Below are positions 32,650 through 43,567 of a stretch of 64,000 nucleotides of DNA, piece by piece. Numbering within the stretch: position 1 is the stretch's first letter; every line of letters begins with the position of its first letter. This DNA is from Undaria pinnatifida (taxonomy: Eukaryota > Sar > Phaeophyceae > Laminariales > Alariaceae). The stretch is taken from assembly GCA_012845835.1 (NCBI GenBank), contig JABAKD010000027.1:1404189-1468188 (forward strand). Direction: 5' to 3'. A program made the position numbers and the translations under genes. Under the pieces are notes generated by a model. That model was not told the origin of the DNA. It ran no database searches and saw nothing but the letters and a program-made list of their open reading frames with translations.

Positions 32650-33352
32650 TGTAAGGACCGCTTAGGAAACTGATATAGGAACTCAAGCGGTCAGAACAGG
32701 CGTCCAGACGAAGACGCGGGGAAATCGCGGTCTCGTGTGGGGAGCCGTCTCACTGCTTGAGCGCGACCGGTAGGTAGGTCGACCGCGGTTCGTTGTGTGG
32801 GTGGGGGAGGCGTACGCAAGAGGGGAGAGGAAGGGAGCGGCTCTCCTTCCCCTCTTCCATTCTGCTATTTTATTTAGAGGTAAGGGAAGCGTACGCATCC
32901 GGGGGGGGGGGCGGGAGCAGTGCAGCCCTTCCCTACCCCCCCCACAACCACGACTTCGTCAATTAATGTACAGCGTCTTTCGTGGGAATGAAAACCCAAA
33001 GGGACGAGGGGAAGATTTTGACCTACCAGTATAGCGATGACTTTACCTACAAGTCTGACCAGAGGGTCTGCATAATTCCCCACTTGCTGTCGAATCGAGA
33101 AACCGAGGCCGCAGAAGGTTCAGCACAGCAGGCCTGGTGTGAGCGGACGGTCAGCAGATTTCCCCTTCCCGTCGAAAACCGAGACAGTGTCGGCTTCGCG
33201 GAAGACTCACACCAAAGTGCAAACAGCTTGAGCAGAGGGCCAGTTTACCCCACTTTCACGCGGATCGAAGCAGGATCGTTCACGCAGAAGGCTCAAACCA
33301 GAAGGGCCGTTCATTCATTCAGCACTGCAGAACGCCCACAGCAGTACAGAAG

Positions 33353-33583
33353 ATGCCGTTGGGTACTCCCCACCAGTATGGGGAGGAACCATACCCACCG
33401 CTGAGGTGGGAGCACAGCGCAGAACTGACAGAGTGGCAAGAACGGTACGGGCAAGTCCACACAGCAGTACAGAAGATGCCGTCGGGTACCTTCCACCAGT
33501 ATGGGGCGGCACCACCTCCACCGCTAAGTTGGGAGCACAGGCGTAGTGCAAAGCAGACAGAGTGGCGCGAACGGTACGGGTAA
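33353..33583 (+). pseudogene. Family-2 YR element, tandem-repeat coding segment
   Basis: Two tandem units of about 120 bp encode variants of AVQKMP-G-HQYG...PPL-WEH...TEW-ERYG. The same open frame crosses both. The position just upstream of the pre-RT module matches that of a different tandem array in copy B (61.87-62.44 kb). No function is recognised. Confidence 0.5.
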
Positions 33584-33689
33584 ATCGAGCCGTCCCTGCC
33601 CCAACGAGATAATCGCATGTTCGTTCCGGTCGATTCGCGGGAGAGTAGCTGGTCAGCACGCTCACGGCTTCCTTATGGGGTGTCGCTCA

Positions 33690-34190
33690 GTCGAAACAGA
33701 ATATAACGCATGGTACAGCAATAGCACGCAGAAAACATATAGTCTACGGAGATTACCTCGATACGCAAGAAAGAGAACATGCCTTTTACAAGCTAGCGTA
33801 CGTTAGCACAACCTTGATGCGAGATAACAGAGGAGTCGTGAGAGACGTAGCCCGAGCGGTAGGAGGATCCCTGGTAGCACCGCTGATAGACCTCACACAC
33901 ATACAACGATACTTCGGACACTTGAAAAGCTTCGGGGCAGTTGTGTCGATAGTCACAGGAGGGGTACCTGTGAACACGGTCACGACGGACGCTGATCTTG
34001 AGCGTGCGTTACAGTACGGAAATCACCGCAGCGTCACCGAACACTTGCCAGCAGTATGGAAGAAAATTGTGGAAGATACATGAGCCAAACCTGTGCAGCG
34101 ATATCAAAATCAACCGCGCACGACATCCCGAATCTAAGAGGCTCGCCATTGGCGGCCGTCGTGACACACAAGGTGCGAATAATCTATGAC
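33690..34190 (+). pseudogene. Family-2 YR element, pre-RT module
   Basis: The frame 33814-34083 reads RGVVRDVARAVGGSLVAPLI...YIQRYFGHLKSFG...VSIVTGGVPV...LERALQYGNHRSVTEHLP. The same block precedes RT in copy B (LERALQYGNHRSVTEHLQ) and, more distantly, in the complete element (LGAALQYGNHRSIIPYEG at about 41.68 kb). It marks the start of Pol in these elements. Confidence 0.8.
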
Positions 34191-34339
34191 TAGTCGTTCG
34201 ATGAACAGAGCAGAGAGCAGAACGGAAGATTAGACAGACACTAACCCGGGTACCGTCCCCCAACGCGTGTGCGCTCTGGCGCTGCCCGAGCTTCTCGCCG
34301 AACACGTGACACTAAGTACTTACAAAACAGTTCCCGGAA

Positions 34340-34919
34340 AAGAGAATTCTGATTAGCACGGCCGATGTGTCCGACGCTTTACGCAACGTCCGGGTTGATG
34401 CGGACGAAGCCCACAAAATGTTGCTACACATTTGGAGAGTTGGTAGTGATTGGCTTTCGTTTGACTCTTGAGGTGGCCTGGGTCACCTGGGTTCTGGGGT
34501 GTCATGTCAGTGGCCGCTGAACACGCGCACTGCAACACCACACAATCAATTCCACCCAGCTCTTAGACGAAGGAAAATATATGATGGCCCACGTAAAGGT
34601 GGTGGATTGTTGGGAAGATGTAAAACCCACGCCGATACCGCCGGACGCAAAAAATGGAGCACAAGCTGGGGTAGAATTAGACGATCCATTTTTCGCGACC
34701 GTGCACGTGGACGATTACATACTGATTAAGGTGGAACACTCAGACGACGACACGACCGCCCTTATCGCGTCGGCCTCGTTAGACTCGCATCACGTGCGGT
34801 TGTTCAGACAGCGAGAAGAAGGCGTGACACCCTTCCTAGTTCTCAAAAATAGCACAGACAGATTGGGACACCACGATCGATGCCCTAGGGTTCACTATCA
34901 ACCAGCACGTGTACTATGA
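34340..34919 (+). pseudogene. Family-2 YR element, reverse transcriptase
   Basis: DALRNVRVDADEAHKMLL matches motif A and ATVHVDDYILIKVEHSDDD holds the catalytic VDD box. Frames 34499-34729 and 34581-34919 alternate. The same words occur on the minus strand near 60.9-60.4 kb. The enzyme is broken. Confidence 0.75.
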
Positions 34920-35390
34920 AATCTCGTTTTCACGTAAAAAAGGTCGACGCGATAAAGAGGGCGCTGCGTGAGCAGTGGCCGGTGGACCATAGGCAAGCGA
35001 AGGTTAGAAAAGTTCTCAGTAAAGCCGGGAACTTGTGGAACCTCACGTATTTAGTGCGGGCTGGCAGATATTTGGTGTGGAGACTGCTGCGTCTTTCGGG
35101 GTTGCACGACTCACCATGTATGTAGCAAAAACCAGAATCGTACACGGTACAACACGGTAGAGAATTACACGCGGACTTCCTCTTCTGGCAATGAGCATCG
35201 ACAACCCGCTACTGCTAGAGAGAGACTCGAAGCGCTCCCCGCTAAACGGCGATAAAACGACGCGCCAAAAGCACTAACTACTAATTTGACGCCAGCTTCG
35301 GCGCGGTGGACGATAGCTACGTTGAGAGGAAGGGATTTCAGAGGTATGACGTGCCGCAAGAACTAACCATCTAACTCAAAAGAAAAGCCG

Positions 35391-36427
35391 AACTTGGAGC
35401 ACGTTTCGTAAAGAGGTAGAAGCGGGGACAAGAACGGGGCAGCCCAGGTGCTGGCCGTTCGTATCATACTTCGGTTTCATAGTGCATTTATACGATAGGG
35501 TGATATTCTAATCCATTCAGGGGTCTACAGGTGAAAAACTAATCCAGAATTCTTGAGCCATACCAAATGGGATGAAGCAGGATGAAGAATAAAAAAAAGA
35601 AAAACTCCAATGAATGATAGATACGCAGTCCTGCCCCTCGACATTTCTTAGGGTGGCGGTTTACTTCGTAAACTCGGTACCGGTATTTTTGTTGTTGTTC
35701 TCACATTAACTCGCATAATCAAGTCCGTGGTCACAGGACAGGCTCTAGTCACTCTGGATTGGAAGAATACCCAGGGCAAAAAAAAACACAAAACAAGAAC
35801 AAGAGTGGTACGTACACACATAGACTATATATTATCTCTGTCTTAGAATTGGAGACCTCAGAGCCCCACAGTGACACGGTAAAAATCATGGGCGTGAAAT
35901 CGTACATTTGAGACAATAATAAGTTGAAAGGAAGCACAGGCAGATCTGATAAAATTACGGTAAACCACACTGCCGACCCATCGCATACCCACTTGAGACG
36001 ACCTCTACGAAATACAGTACCATACACCTAACGATGTAAAGTCACCCTCGCGGTCAATAGTGGTGGCATCGCATTTATATGACATCGCATACCCACCTCG
36101 CCAGATGCATTGGTAGGATGTATCTCTGTCTTAAAATTGACGACCGCAGAGCCCCACATCGGCAAGGTAAAAATCATGGGCGTGAGATCGTACATTTATT
36201 TGAGACAACAATAATTTGAAAGGAAGCACAGGCAGATGTGTTAAAGTTACGGTAAACAACCTCACCAACCCATTACGTAGGGTATTTCGTACATACCGTC
36301 TGCATGATCGCCTCCCAACCTATGCCAAGCGAAGTATGACTAACGAGGTAACGTAATTGAGCGCGTGTATACCAAGTACGACTAACGAGGTAACGTAATT
36401 GAGCGCATGCATACCAAGCGTTCCTTA
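35391..36427. other. Intergenic sequence with tandem duplications
   Basis: A segment of about 280 bp is duplicated (35.86-36.00 and 36.15-36.28 kb), sharing GGTAAAAATCATGGGCGTGA. Nearer the YR element, TAACGAGGTAACGTAATTGA is duplicated at about 36341 and 36381. The segment 35680-35760 has an inverted partner at 53270-53360 (CACAGGACAGGCTC and GTTGTTGTT). No gene. Confidence 0.6.
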
Positions 36428-36430
36428 AAA

Positions 36431-36709
36431 GGGTAGTTTTGTCCGTAGACGAAGTAACGGCCTCCGCAAACGAAGTAACGGACAAAGCAGGGTTTATTGG
36501 AGACATACCGAGGCATGTCTGTATCGGGAACTGGGATAGAGCAAGTTTGGTTTTGGGGATGGAAGGGCCTGCACGCAGTCCTTTCGAGAAAGGCATCGCG
36601 TGTAGGTCAGCATCCCCACGTCGGGCACGAGCAAGCACGAGGTCCTGTGACGAGCACGGGCAGACGTGAGGTAGTCGCTGGTTTGGCCATCCAAGCCAGG
36701 TATTTGTGC
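36431..36709 (+). repeat. YR element terminal repeat A1
   Basis: 279 bp from GGGTAGTTTTGTCCG to CAGGTATTTGTGC, identical to 44850-45128. Near its start ACGAAGTAACGG occurs twice, 13 bp apart, flanked by the inverted words TCCGT and ACGGA. These could be recombinase-binding sites. Confidence 0.93.
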
Positions 36710-39700
36710 TATCTTTTCTGTGCCTTCTGTTCTGCTCCGGCCCCTTCGCTGGACAACGAGCTGAACGTGGGGAGCGAGCTGACGCGACACGAACAGGAGA
36801 GACCCGCTGCAAGGACTGGAACCAGCGAGTCCCAGAAACAACACGGTATGTGTGGATGCGTAGGGATTGCCGACTGACGATAGGGTGTTATCTAACGATA
36901 GGCGAAGAGACGCTGAGTGGGAGCGGCGCCCGCGCCCCAGTAACGGGAGGCGGGCCGTTGAGGAGAGAGAGGGAAAAAGAAAAAGGAAAAAAAGAAAAAG
37001 CCGCCGGCAGTGTACGATGGAGACATATTGGTTTATGCACATTACACGAGTACATCTAACACCACCCAGCTGAGGCTGGGGAGGCCCCAGGACGCCGGTA
37101 CAGCCAGTTTTATTAGAAATACGGCCGCTGTGAGTGCGTGTGTGTGAGTACGACCCAATGAAAGGGTGGTTTGTTAACCGTGGCGTTCCTTTGCCTTGCC
37201 GCGTGTGGTCGCGGATGTATATGGAAACGAGACAGAGAAATGCATACATACGAGTACGTACGTTCGTACATGATACTCATGGAAACATGTCGATGTATTG
37301 CAGCCAGAATAACTGGGATACATGCAGTCTTGCTACAGCCCGGGGCATGATACTGACGGAATATTGCCGCTATAATAATGTCGAGTCGGTCCTCTGTGGA
37401 GACAGCAGTACTGTGTGCGATGAAAACTTATCGACGCACGACCGACACGGGGTGGCTTGCTGTAGAGACAGCATACATACAGTCCTCCTACAAGCCCTGA
37501 GCACGATACTCATGGGAAAATGCCGCAGTATTGCCGCTGTAATAATTTGCGTCGGTCCGCTGTGGAGACAACAGTACTGTGCGCGATGAAAACTTATCGA
37601 CGCACGACCGACACGGTGTGGCTAGCGGTAGAGACAGCATACATACAGTCCTCCTACAAGCCCTGAGCACGATACTCATGGGAAAATGCCGCAGTATTGC
37701 CGCTATAATAATTTGCGTCGGTCCGCCGCGGAGACAGCAGTACTGTGCGCGATGAAAACTTATCGACGCACGACCGACACGGTGTGGCTTGCTGTAGAGA
37801 CAGCATACATACAGCCCTGCTACAAGCCCTGTGCAGGACACTCATGGAAATGCCGAAGTACTGCCGCTAGAATAATTTGCGTCGGCTCGCTGTGGAGACA
37901 GTACTACCGTGTGCGATGAAAACATATCGATGCACGACCGACACGGTGTTGCTTGCTGTGGAGACGGCAGGGAGCAGGCTCGCTGTGGAGACAGCGGGTG
38001 CTTCTGCTCGAGGGGGGGGGACCCGTTCCCACCCCCCTTCGCGACCCAGGTGGAAACGCACGATGAAAACATATCGATACGACCACCTGCGGAGAGGAAG
38101 GAAAGAGAAAAAAAATGGGGGGGGTGGGCTGTGGCCTATATTTCCCTATAGTTTTTCTTTCTTTTTTCTTTCCCGTCTTTTAATTATGTCCTTATTTAGG
38201 ATACATACGGTCTGGCTACAGGCCCTGTGCATGATAATCATGGAAACATGTCGAAACATTGCAGCTAGAATCAATTTGAGTCGGTCGGCTGCGGAGACAG
38301 TACTGCGTGCGATGAAAACATATCGATGCACGATCGACACGGTGTTGCTTGCTGTGGAGACAGCAGGGAGCAGGCTCGCTGTGGAGACAGCGGGTGCTTC
38401 TGCGCGAGGGGGGGGGGGGGGGCGTTTCCACCCCCCTTCGCGACCCAGGTGGAAACGCACGATGAAAACATATCGTTACGACCACCTGCGTAGAGGAAAG
38501 AAAGAGAAGGAAAAAGGGGGGGGCCCGTGGCCTATATCCCCCTATAAGTTTTCCCCGTTTTTTTTTAATTATTTCCTTATTACGCACGAGCCGCCCGCTG
38601 TGGAGACAGTGGGGGGGGGCAGGCCCGCGGTGAAAAACGGCGGGCGCTACTGCCCGAGAGGGAGTAAAAATTAACGACTCCCTCCGGCTTGAGCTGGGCT
38701 GGAATGCACGATGAAAACACTTGATGCATGAACGCCCGTGAGTTGGTGGCTGTGGAGACAGCGAGGAGCGGGTTCGCTGTGGAGACAGCGGGCACCACCG
38801 CTCGAGGGGGAGAGGGGGGGGGGGGGGGACTGCCCCCCCCCCCCCCCCCCGTCCCGACCAGGGTGGAAACGCACGATGAAAACATACCGGTACGACCACC
38901 TGCGCAAAGAGAAAAATAAACAGAAAAAGGCGAGGGCCCGGGTAGTCCACCTTATATATATATGTATATCGCATCGATTGGTCTGATTTAGACAGCGAGC
39001 GGTATGGCTCGAGGGAGTTGTACCATCTGGCACGTGCGGGAACGCACGATGGAAAACATACCGGCGTACGACACAGTGCAGAGCAGGACATATGACAGAC
39101 GGTCGGGAGTGACCCCCTGTTTTATCGCTAATTAGGTTCGTTACTGGGTTACGTGTGGCAATTTCCCAAAAGCAACGACAGCACCGAGAAGCAGAAAAAA
39201 CGGCACCCGATGAGTGTTCGGGTGCCCCACGTGGCGTTAACGGGGGCGTCGAGACGCTGCTCAGGTTACCAACCCCACACATGAGAGCTGGGATCCTGGT
39301 AATCTGCGACACATACGGTGGGGGGTCGACGTGCGACTGTTGGGGGGGGGGAACCCAACCCCAGAATAAATAAATATATACACGTATAGTATATATATAC
39401 CATCACACAGCACGTATAATGGGGGAACCGAGCGCATAACGTAGACACTGACCGAGAAAGACATACTCATACGCAACGCCTTGCGAGGTAACCGCCTTCT
39501 GCCGTAGCCCGTCCCTGTTTCCCGAATTCGTGTTGGGCGGGGGGGATTATCCCTCGCCACGGGACGCACAACCCACGTCGATCGGCGTGGGGCCGTGCGC
39601 CCCGTCTGATAAGCACATTCGGGACAGGGCGGCGGCCTAGGCAGAAGCAACTATCTCAATAAGGGGTTGTAGGCATGGGGGGGGGGGGGGGCACAACGCT

Positions 39701-39994
39701 GCTACGCCCCCCCAACAGTCTCCACGTTTTTGTTCTTGGCGTCGTGTGCGACGCCCACGTGCTCTGAGGTACCCGCCCAGGGGCTGTGTGGTAGAGGTCA
39801 CACCCACGTGTGGGTGGCAGGGGGGGCGGGGGGGAGGCACAGGGTCGGGGAAGACAGACCTCGGCCAACCCCCGCTGGTGAAATATGTATATTTTCACCA
39901 ATAATGACCCCGCCCTCTCTCCCCCCCCCCCCCCCACTCCTTGCTTACCCCAAACCCTCGCCCCGCCTTTACGGATACGCAGTGGCGCAACCAG
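36710..39994 (+). promoter_or_regulatory. Long repeat-bearing leader of the YR element
   Basis: No supported coding frame. Between about 37270 and 39070 there are roughly four units of about 165 bp, then two to three longer units of about 380 bp. All share CGATGAAAACATATCGA-like words (about ten copies) and TGTGGAGACAGCG words. Long G- or C-runs occur at about 38410, 38818, 39677 and 39920. A promoter or RNA-packaging role is possible but unproven. Confidence 0.6.
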
Positions 39995-41332
39995 ATGCCG
40001 TCGGCAACGAGGAACGGCGGTCGGCGGGGGTCGGGGGCAACGGGCAGGGGCGGCAACGCCTCGGCCGCGAGGAGCGGGCCGCCGCCGCCGGCACCTACTG
40101 CGCGAGTGTCGCTCGCGTCGCTGGCCGAGCTTATTCGTCAGATCCAAACTGATCGCGACTCGGACGGGCTGGCGGCGGCGGTCGGCGAGCTGCGGGAGGA
40201 ACTCCGTGCACTCCACGAGCAACTCTCCGCGACGCAGGAGGAGGTCGCCGCCATGGCTGACGACCGGGAGGCCGCTATCGACATGTGCGAGCAGATGCAG
40301 CTCTCCATCGCGGGGTACCAGCAGCCGGGTGCCCAGGCAGACGAGCTTCCTCCGACGGGGAGGCGAGCCGACGAGAAGGAGTTTTTCGCGGCGTGGCGCA
40401 TCCTCGGCGTCCGTAAGGTGTGGATCACCATCGGCGAAAAACCGGCGGTGTACAACCTGAAGCGGGCGGAGATGCAGGCCTTGCTGGGGGACGTGGCGCT
40501 CGCGTCGGATGAAACGACCAACCAGCTGAACACCTTCACCGGGTTCCGCGTCGGGGCGTACATGGCCGAGGGTGACACCCCCCGGCTGGCCGCGAACATG
40601 TTCCTGCCGGAGCAGCTGGAGATCATGGTCGACGCCATTCTGGCGGTCGTGGGGAACGGGGTGTGTTCGGAGGACGGCGTGGACAGGCTCAGCATGCTGG
40701 GGGACGGACTCCGGGAGGGTCTCTCCCTCCTTCGGATCCACTGCCGGAAGCACCGGCTCAAGGCCGTCCTGCCGGAGAACAAGGCGCTCATGGCTACCCT
40801 GGTCGACGCCGACATGAAGGAGTACTGCCAGCGCCTCTTCACCGCGGCGGTGGCCGTCGCGAAGGCCGCACCCCCGGCGATCGAGAACATGCCAGGCGTG
40901 GTGGTCCCGACGTGGCCGGCGCTCACCAACTATATACGTGGGGGGGGGCTCCTAGGCGCCGCGGCGTCCCCGACGGCGGGAGCGGGACGCACGGAGAAGC
41001 GCGACCGCCAGACCTCGGGGAGGGGCAACGGGTTCGGCGACTGTTACGCGTGGACGGAGGCACGGGGGTGTCGGTTCGGCGAAAAATGCGTGTACGCCCA
41101 CCCCGCCAACAAGAAGTACCGGCCGAGCAACGGCCGCGGCGGGACCAGCGGACGAGCAAGCAACGACAACGGCCGTACCGGCGGAGGAGGTGGCCCTTCG
41201 CCAGCGGGGCGCGGACGGGACGGCCGTCCCAAACCGGGCGGGGGATCCAGTGCCTCCGGGAGCAGCGGGGGGGGGAGTGCCGCCGCCCGGGGTGTTGTCG
41301 CCTTGGCGGCAACGCCTTCCGGGCGCGGATAG
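39995..41332 (+). CDS. YR element Gag-like protein with CCCH zinc finger
   Basis: 445 codons from ATG 39995 to TAG 41330-41332; a longer frame extends upstream only with a non-ATG start. The N-terminus is basic and Gly/Arg-rich. Residues about 50-100 are a likely coiled coil (LAAAVGELREELRALHEQL). Residues about 120-310 form a helical domain (EFFAAWRILGVRKVW, GFRVGAYMAEGDTPRLAANM). Cys350-x8-Cys-x5-Cys-x3-His369 matches the CCCH zinc-finger spacing rather than the CCHC knuckle of most Gags. A Gly/Arg/Ser-rich tail follows. The likely role is RNA binding and particle assembly; this is inference from position and the zinc finger. The same frame continues past the TAG into Pol. Confidence 0.85.
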   Translation: MPSATRNGGRRGSGATGRGGNASAARSGPPPPAPTARVSLASLAELIRQIQTDRDSDGLAAAVGELREELRALHEQLSATQEEVAAMADDREAAIDMCEQMQLSIAGYQQPGAQADELPPTGRRADEKEFFAAWRILGVRKVWITIGEKPAVYNLKRAEMQALLGDVALASDETTNQLNTFTGFRVGAYMAEGDTPRLAANMFLPEQLEIMVDAILAVVGNGVCSEDGVDRLSMLGDGLREGLSLLRIHCRKHRLKAVLPENKALMATLVDADMKEYCQRLFTAAVAVAKAAPPAIENMPGVVVPTWPALTNYIRGGGLLGAAASPTAGAGRTEKRDRQTSGRGNGFGDCYAWTEARGCRFGEKCVYAHPANKKYRPSNGRGGTSGRASNDNGRTGGGGGPSPAGRGRDGRPKPGGGSSASGSSGGGSAAARGVVALAATPSGRG

Positions 41333-41378
41333 GGAGACGGGCCTCGTCGCCCGACGACGGGGCCAACGGCAGGTGGGC
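41330..41378 (+). promoter_or_regulatory. Candidate UAG readthrough signal between gag and pol
   Basis: TAG (41330-41332) is followed by GGAGACG (7 nt). A stem follows: GGCC-TCGTC (41340-41348), loop GCCC (41349-41352), GACGA (41353-41357), bulge CGG, GGCC (41361-41364). The loop GCCC can pair with GGGC at 41375-41378, giving a possible H-type pseudoknot. The reading frame is open from gag through TAG into pol without another stop. UAG-G with a short spacer and pseudoknot is the arrangement used by murine leukaemia virus gag-pol. Function here is inferred. Confidence 0.55.
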
Positions 41379-43567
41379 TGGCACTTGTCCGCGTGTGTGT
41401 TGAGTCGGTACATGAGTTGACGGCAGTGGCTGGAACCGGGGGGGTAGAACAGGCGCTAGAGCGAGTAGCGAGCAATTATTCCCATTTTTTGGCGGTCCAC
41501 GGGGGGGAGTTCGCGTGCATGATGGCCCTAGAAAATCAGTTACCCGTTCCCCGCGTTCATGCAGGTCGGGTGGCGGCCTGGTTTGGGTATACTAAGCGTT
41601 TTCCGCAGATCGACTTGTTGGTGAAAATAATCACTCACGGGGTGCCGGTAGCGGTAGACGGCGGAGGGGATTTGGGTGCCGCCCTGCAGTATGGTAATCA
41701 TAGATCGATCATCCCGTACGAGGGAAACATACTCTGTAAGATAGCGGACGACGTGCGGCTCGGCCGTGCATTCGTCTTCCCGCGGGACGCGGCCGACCGT
41801 ATTCCCGGTCTCCGTGTGTCACCCTTAGGGGTGACGGTGTCCCCCTCGAAGATTCGAATCATTCACGACCTTACCTTTGAGACATCCGCGCCGGGCGTCA
41901 ACGCCGACACGGATTTTTCGTCCGCCCCTCCCTGTAAACTAGGCCACGTATTACGAGGTATAATTTGGCGTATTCTACATCTGCGTCGCCCGTCGGTCAC
42001 CCCCACGCGCATCCTGCTGAGCAAGATGGACGTGAAGGACGCCTTCCGGCAGATTCCCGTCGAGTGGGCTCACTGCCCCCTGTTCGGGTACGCCTTCCGC
42101 GACCTGGTCGTAGTCGATAGGCGCCTCCAGTTTGGATGGCGGAATAGCCCGGGATTCTGGTGTTTGTTTTCGGCCGCTCTTGAACACGCACACGTCCACA
42201 CAACATTCCGTAACGCGGTAGTCACCCCCTTTGGCCAGGCGGTCACGAGTCACGTCACGGTGAGTGAGCCTGCCGAAGGGGAATGCCCCGTGCCCTTACC
42301 TCCGGGGTACCTGGTACCTCCGGGGGATGGGGGGGGGGCAGCCAAGCCGTTCTTTACTCGAATGTACGTCGATGACGCAGTTTTGGTAGAGCCACAGTGT
42401 TCCCCTGTAGGGGACCGGTGCGTGCGGGCGTCCCAGAGCATGGGATCCGACCACGGTCGCCTTCTCGGTGAACGACAAGCGGGTGACCCGCCCTTGCTAG
42501 CACCGGAGAAGGTGTCCTCGTGGCACACGCGGCTCGAGGTATTAGGATGGGAGCTCGATACAGTAGCGATGACGATTTCTTTGCCGCAAGGAAAATTCGG
42601 CCAGCTTCGCGAGTTGCTCGCGGGGTGGCCAAGGGAGCGTCGTAGCGCGCCGGAATCCGAGTTGCGTTCTTTGATGGGGAAGCTCTTGCACGTGTGCGAA
42701 GTAGTGCGACCGGGCAAGTTTTTCGTGCGGCGCATGCTTAATCAGTTAGGCATGCTCCCTGTACAGGCCTGGCACGAGAGAGTCCGGGGTCCGGGGGGGG
42801 GCGATCGTGCGTCGTCGAGTCGCTCGCACGTTCGCCTCGGGGGCGAGTTCCACGACGACCTTTCGTTTTGGCGGTTGATGGTAGCGAAGGCGATGGGTAC
42901 GGGGGGGGGCAGCACGCTCTCTGCCCCGTTGCTGAGTTTTTATTTGCAGCACCATTCGCGCACGCTCATTAGCGACGCCTCAGGGGATGCGATGGGGGGC
43001 TTTTGTTTGGAGACGGGGCTGTGGTGGAGGATCAATTTCGATGAAGACACACAGAACCGCCTCCGGTCACATGTACAAGGAAGGGATGATTTGTCTATTA
43101 ACGTGTTGGAATTGCTGGCCATGGTGGTCACGGCATGGGCGTTTACGGTAGAGGCCAGGGTTGCGCCCCAATATGTCGGCGAGAGTATCCTAATGCGGGG
43201 CGACAATATGTCGGCCGTCCATTGGGTCAATCGATGCCGGGGGGGACGCGAGCCGAGGGCGGGCGCACTAATGCGGATACTCGGCTGCCTCGAAATGCGC
43301 AGTGGCTGGTGCTTTAGGGCCAAACACGTGCGTGGCATTGCGAATGTTTTGGCGGACGGTATATCGCGGTGGGATCGTCCCACCATCGCCCCCAACCTCC
43401 ACGCGCTACGTCCCGACATCGATTGGCAGGAGCAGCACCTGGGGGAAGCGGGGGCGGATCTCTGTACCGACATCTTGGCCTCCAGTACGTCGGTGGCTCA
43501 GTTGCGAGCTCGACTCGGCGTACGTACGAGTCTGGTCGCCGATCTTGGAGTACGTTTCGCAGGTTGA
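41333..43567 (+). CDS. YR element Pol: reverse transcriptase and RNase H
   Basis: Open in the gag frame from just after the TAG to TGA 43565-43567. The first in-frame ATGs come only at about 41519, inside conserved sequence, which supports expression as a Gag fusion. A pre-RT module (LGAALQYGNHRSIIP) comes first. RT motif A is SKMDVKDAFRQIPV, motif B is QFGWRNSPGFWCLF and motif C is RMYVDDAVLVE. RNase H follows with LISDASGDAMGGF, INVLELLAM, LMRGDNMSAVHWVN and GIANVLADGISRW; all four acidic residues are present. There is no protease, integrase or methyltransferase domain. The end of the frame overlaps the recombinase frame. Confidence 0.93.
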   Translation, partial: GDGPRRPTTGPTAGGLALVRVCVESVHELTAVAGTGGVEQALERVASNYSHFLAVHGGEFACMMALENQLPVPRVHAGRVAAWFGYTKRFPQIDLLVKIITHGVPVAVDGGGDLGAALQYGNHRSIIPYEGNILCKIADDVRLGRAFVFPRDAADRIPGLRVSPLGVTVSPSKIRIIHDLTFETSAPGVNADTDFSSAPPCKLGHVLRGIIWRILHLRRPSVTPTRILLSKMDVKDAFRQIPVEWAHCPLFGYAFRDLVVVDRRLQFGWRNSPGFWCLFSAALEHAHVHTTFRNAVVTPFGQAVTSHVTVSEPAEGECPVPLPPGYLVPPGDGGGAAKPFFTRMYVDDAVLVEPQCSPVGDRCVRASQSMGSDHGRLLGERQAGDPPLLAPEKVSSWHTRLEVLGWELDTVAMTISLPQGKFGQLRELLAGWPRERRSAPESELRSLMGKLLHVCEVVRPGKFFVRRMLNQLGMLPVQAWHERVRGPGGGDRASSSRSHVRLGGEFHDDLSFWRLMVAKAMGTGGGSTLSAPLLSFYLQHHSRTLISDASGDAMGGFCLETGLWWRINFDEDTQNRLRSHVQGRDDLSINVLELLAMVVTAWAFTVEARVAPQYVGESILMRGDNMSAVHWVNRCRGGREPRAGALMRILGCLEMRSGWCFRAKHVRGIANVLADGISRWDRPTIAPNLHALRPDIDWQEQHLGEAGADLCTDILASSTSVAQLRARLGVRTSLVADLGVRFAG

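Larger units (their letters stand above)
32980..35390 (+). mobile_element. Fragment of a YR (tyrosine-recombinase) retroelement, family 2, copy A
   Basis: Parts of the polyprotein upstream of and including RT and the start of RNase H are recognisable, because they align with the minus-strand copy at 58.2-64 kb. The order is a repeat-bearing region (33340-33590), the pre-RT module (33690-34190), RT palm (34340-34740), a connector (34916-35125) and the RNase H start (about 35160-35380). Frames change often and no terminal repeat or recombinase is present, so this is a truncated relic. Confidence 0.75.

Noticed and set aside
39656-40753. 365-codon minus frame opposite the YR element gag
   Set aside because: It lies antisense to a GC-rich coding region with a zinc finger and coiled coil; it is a shadow of codon bias.
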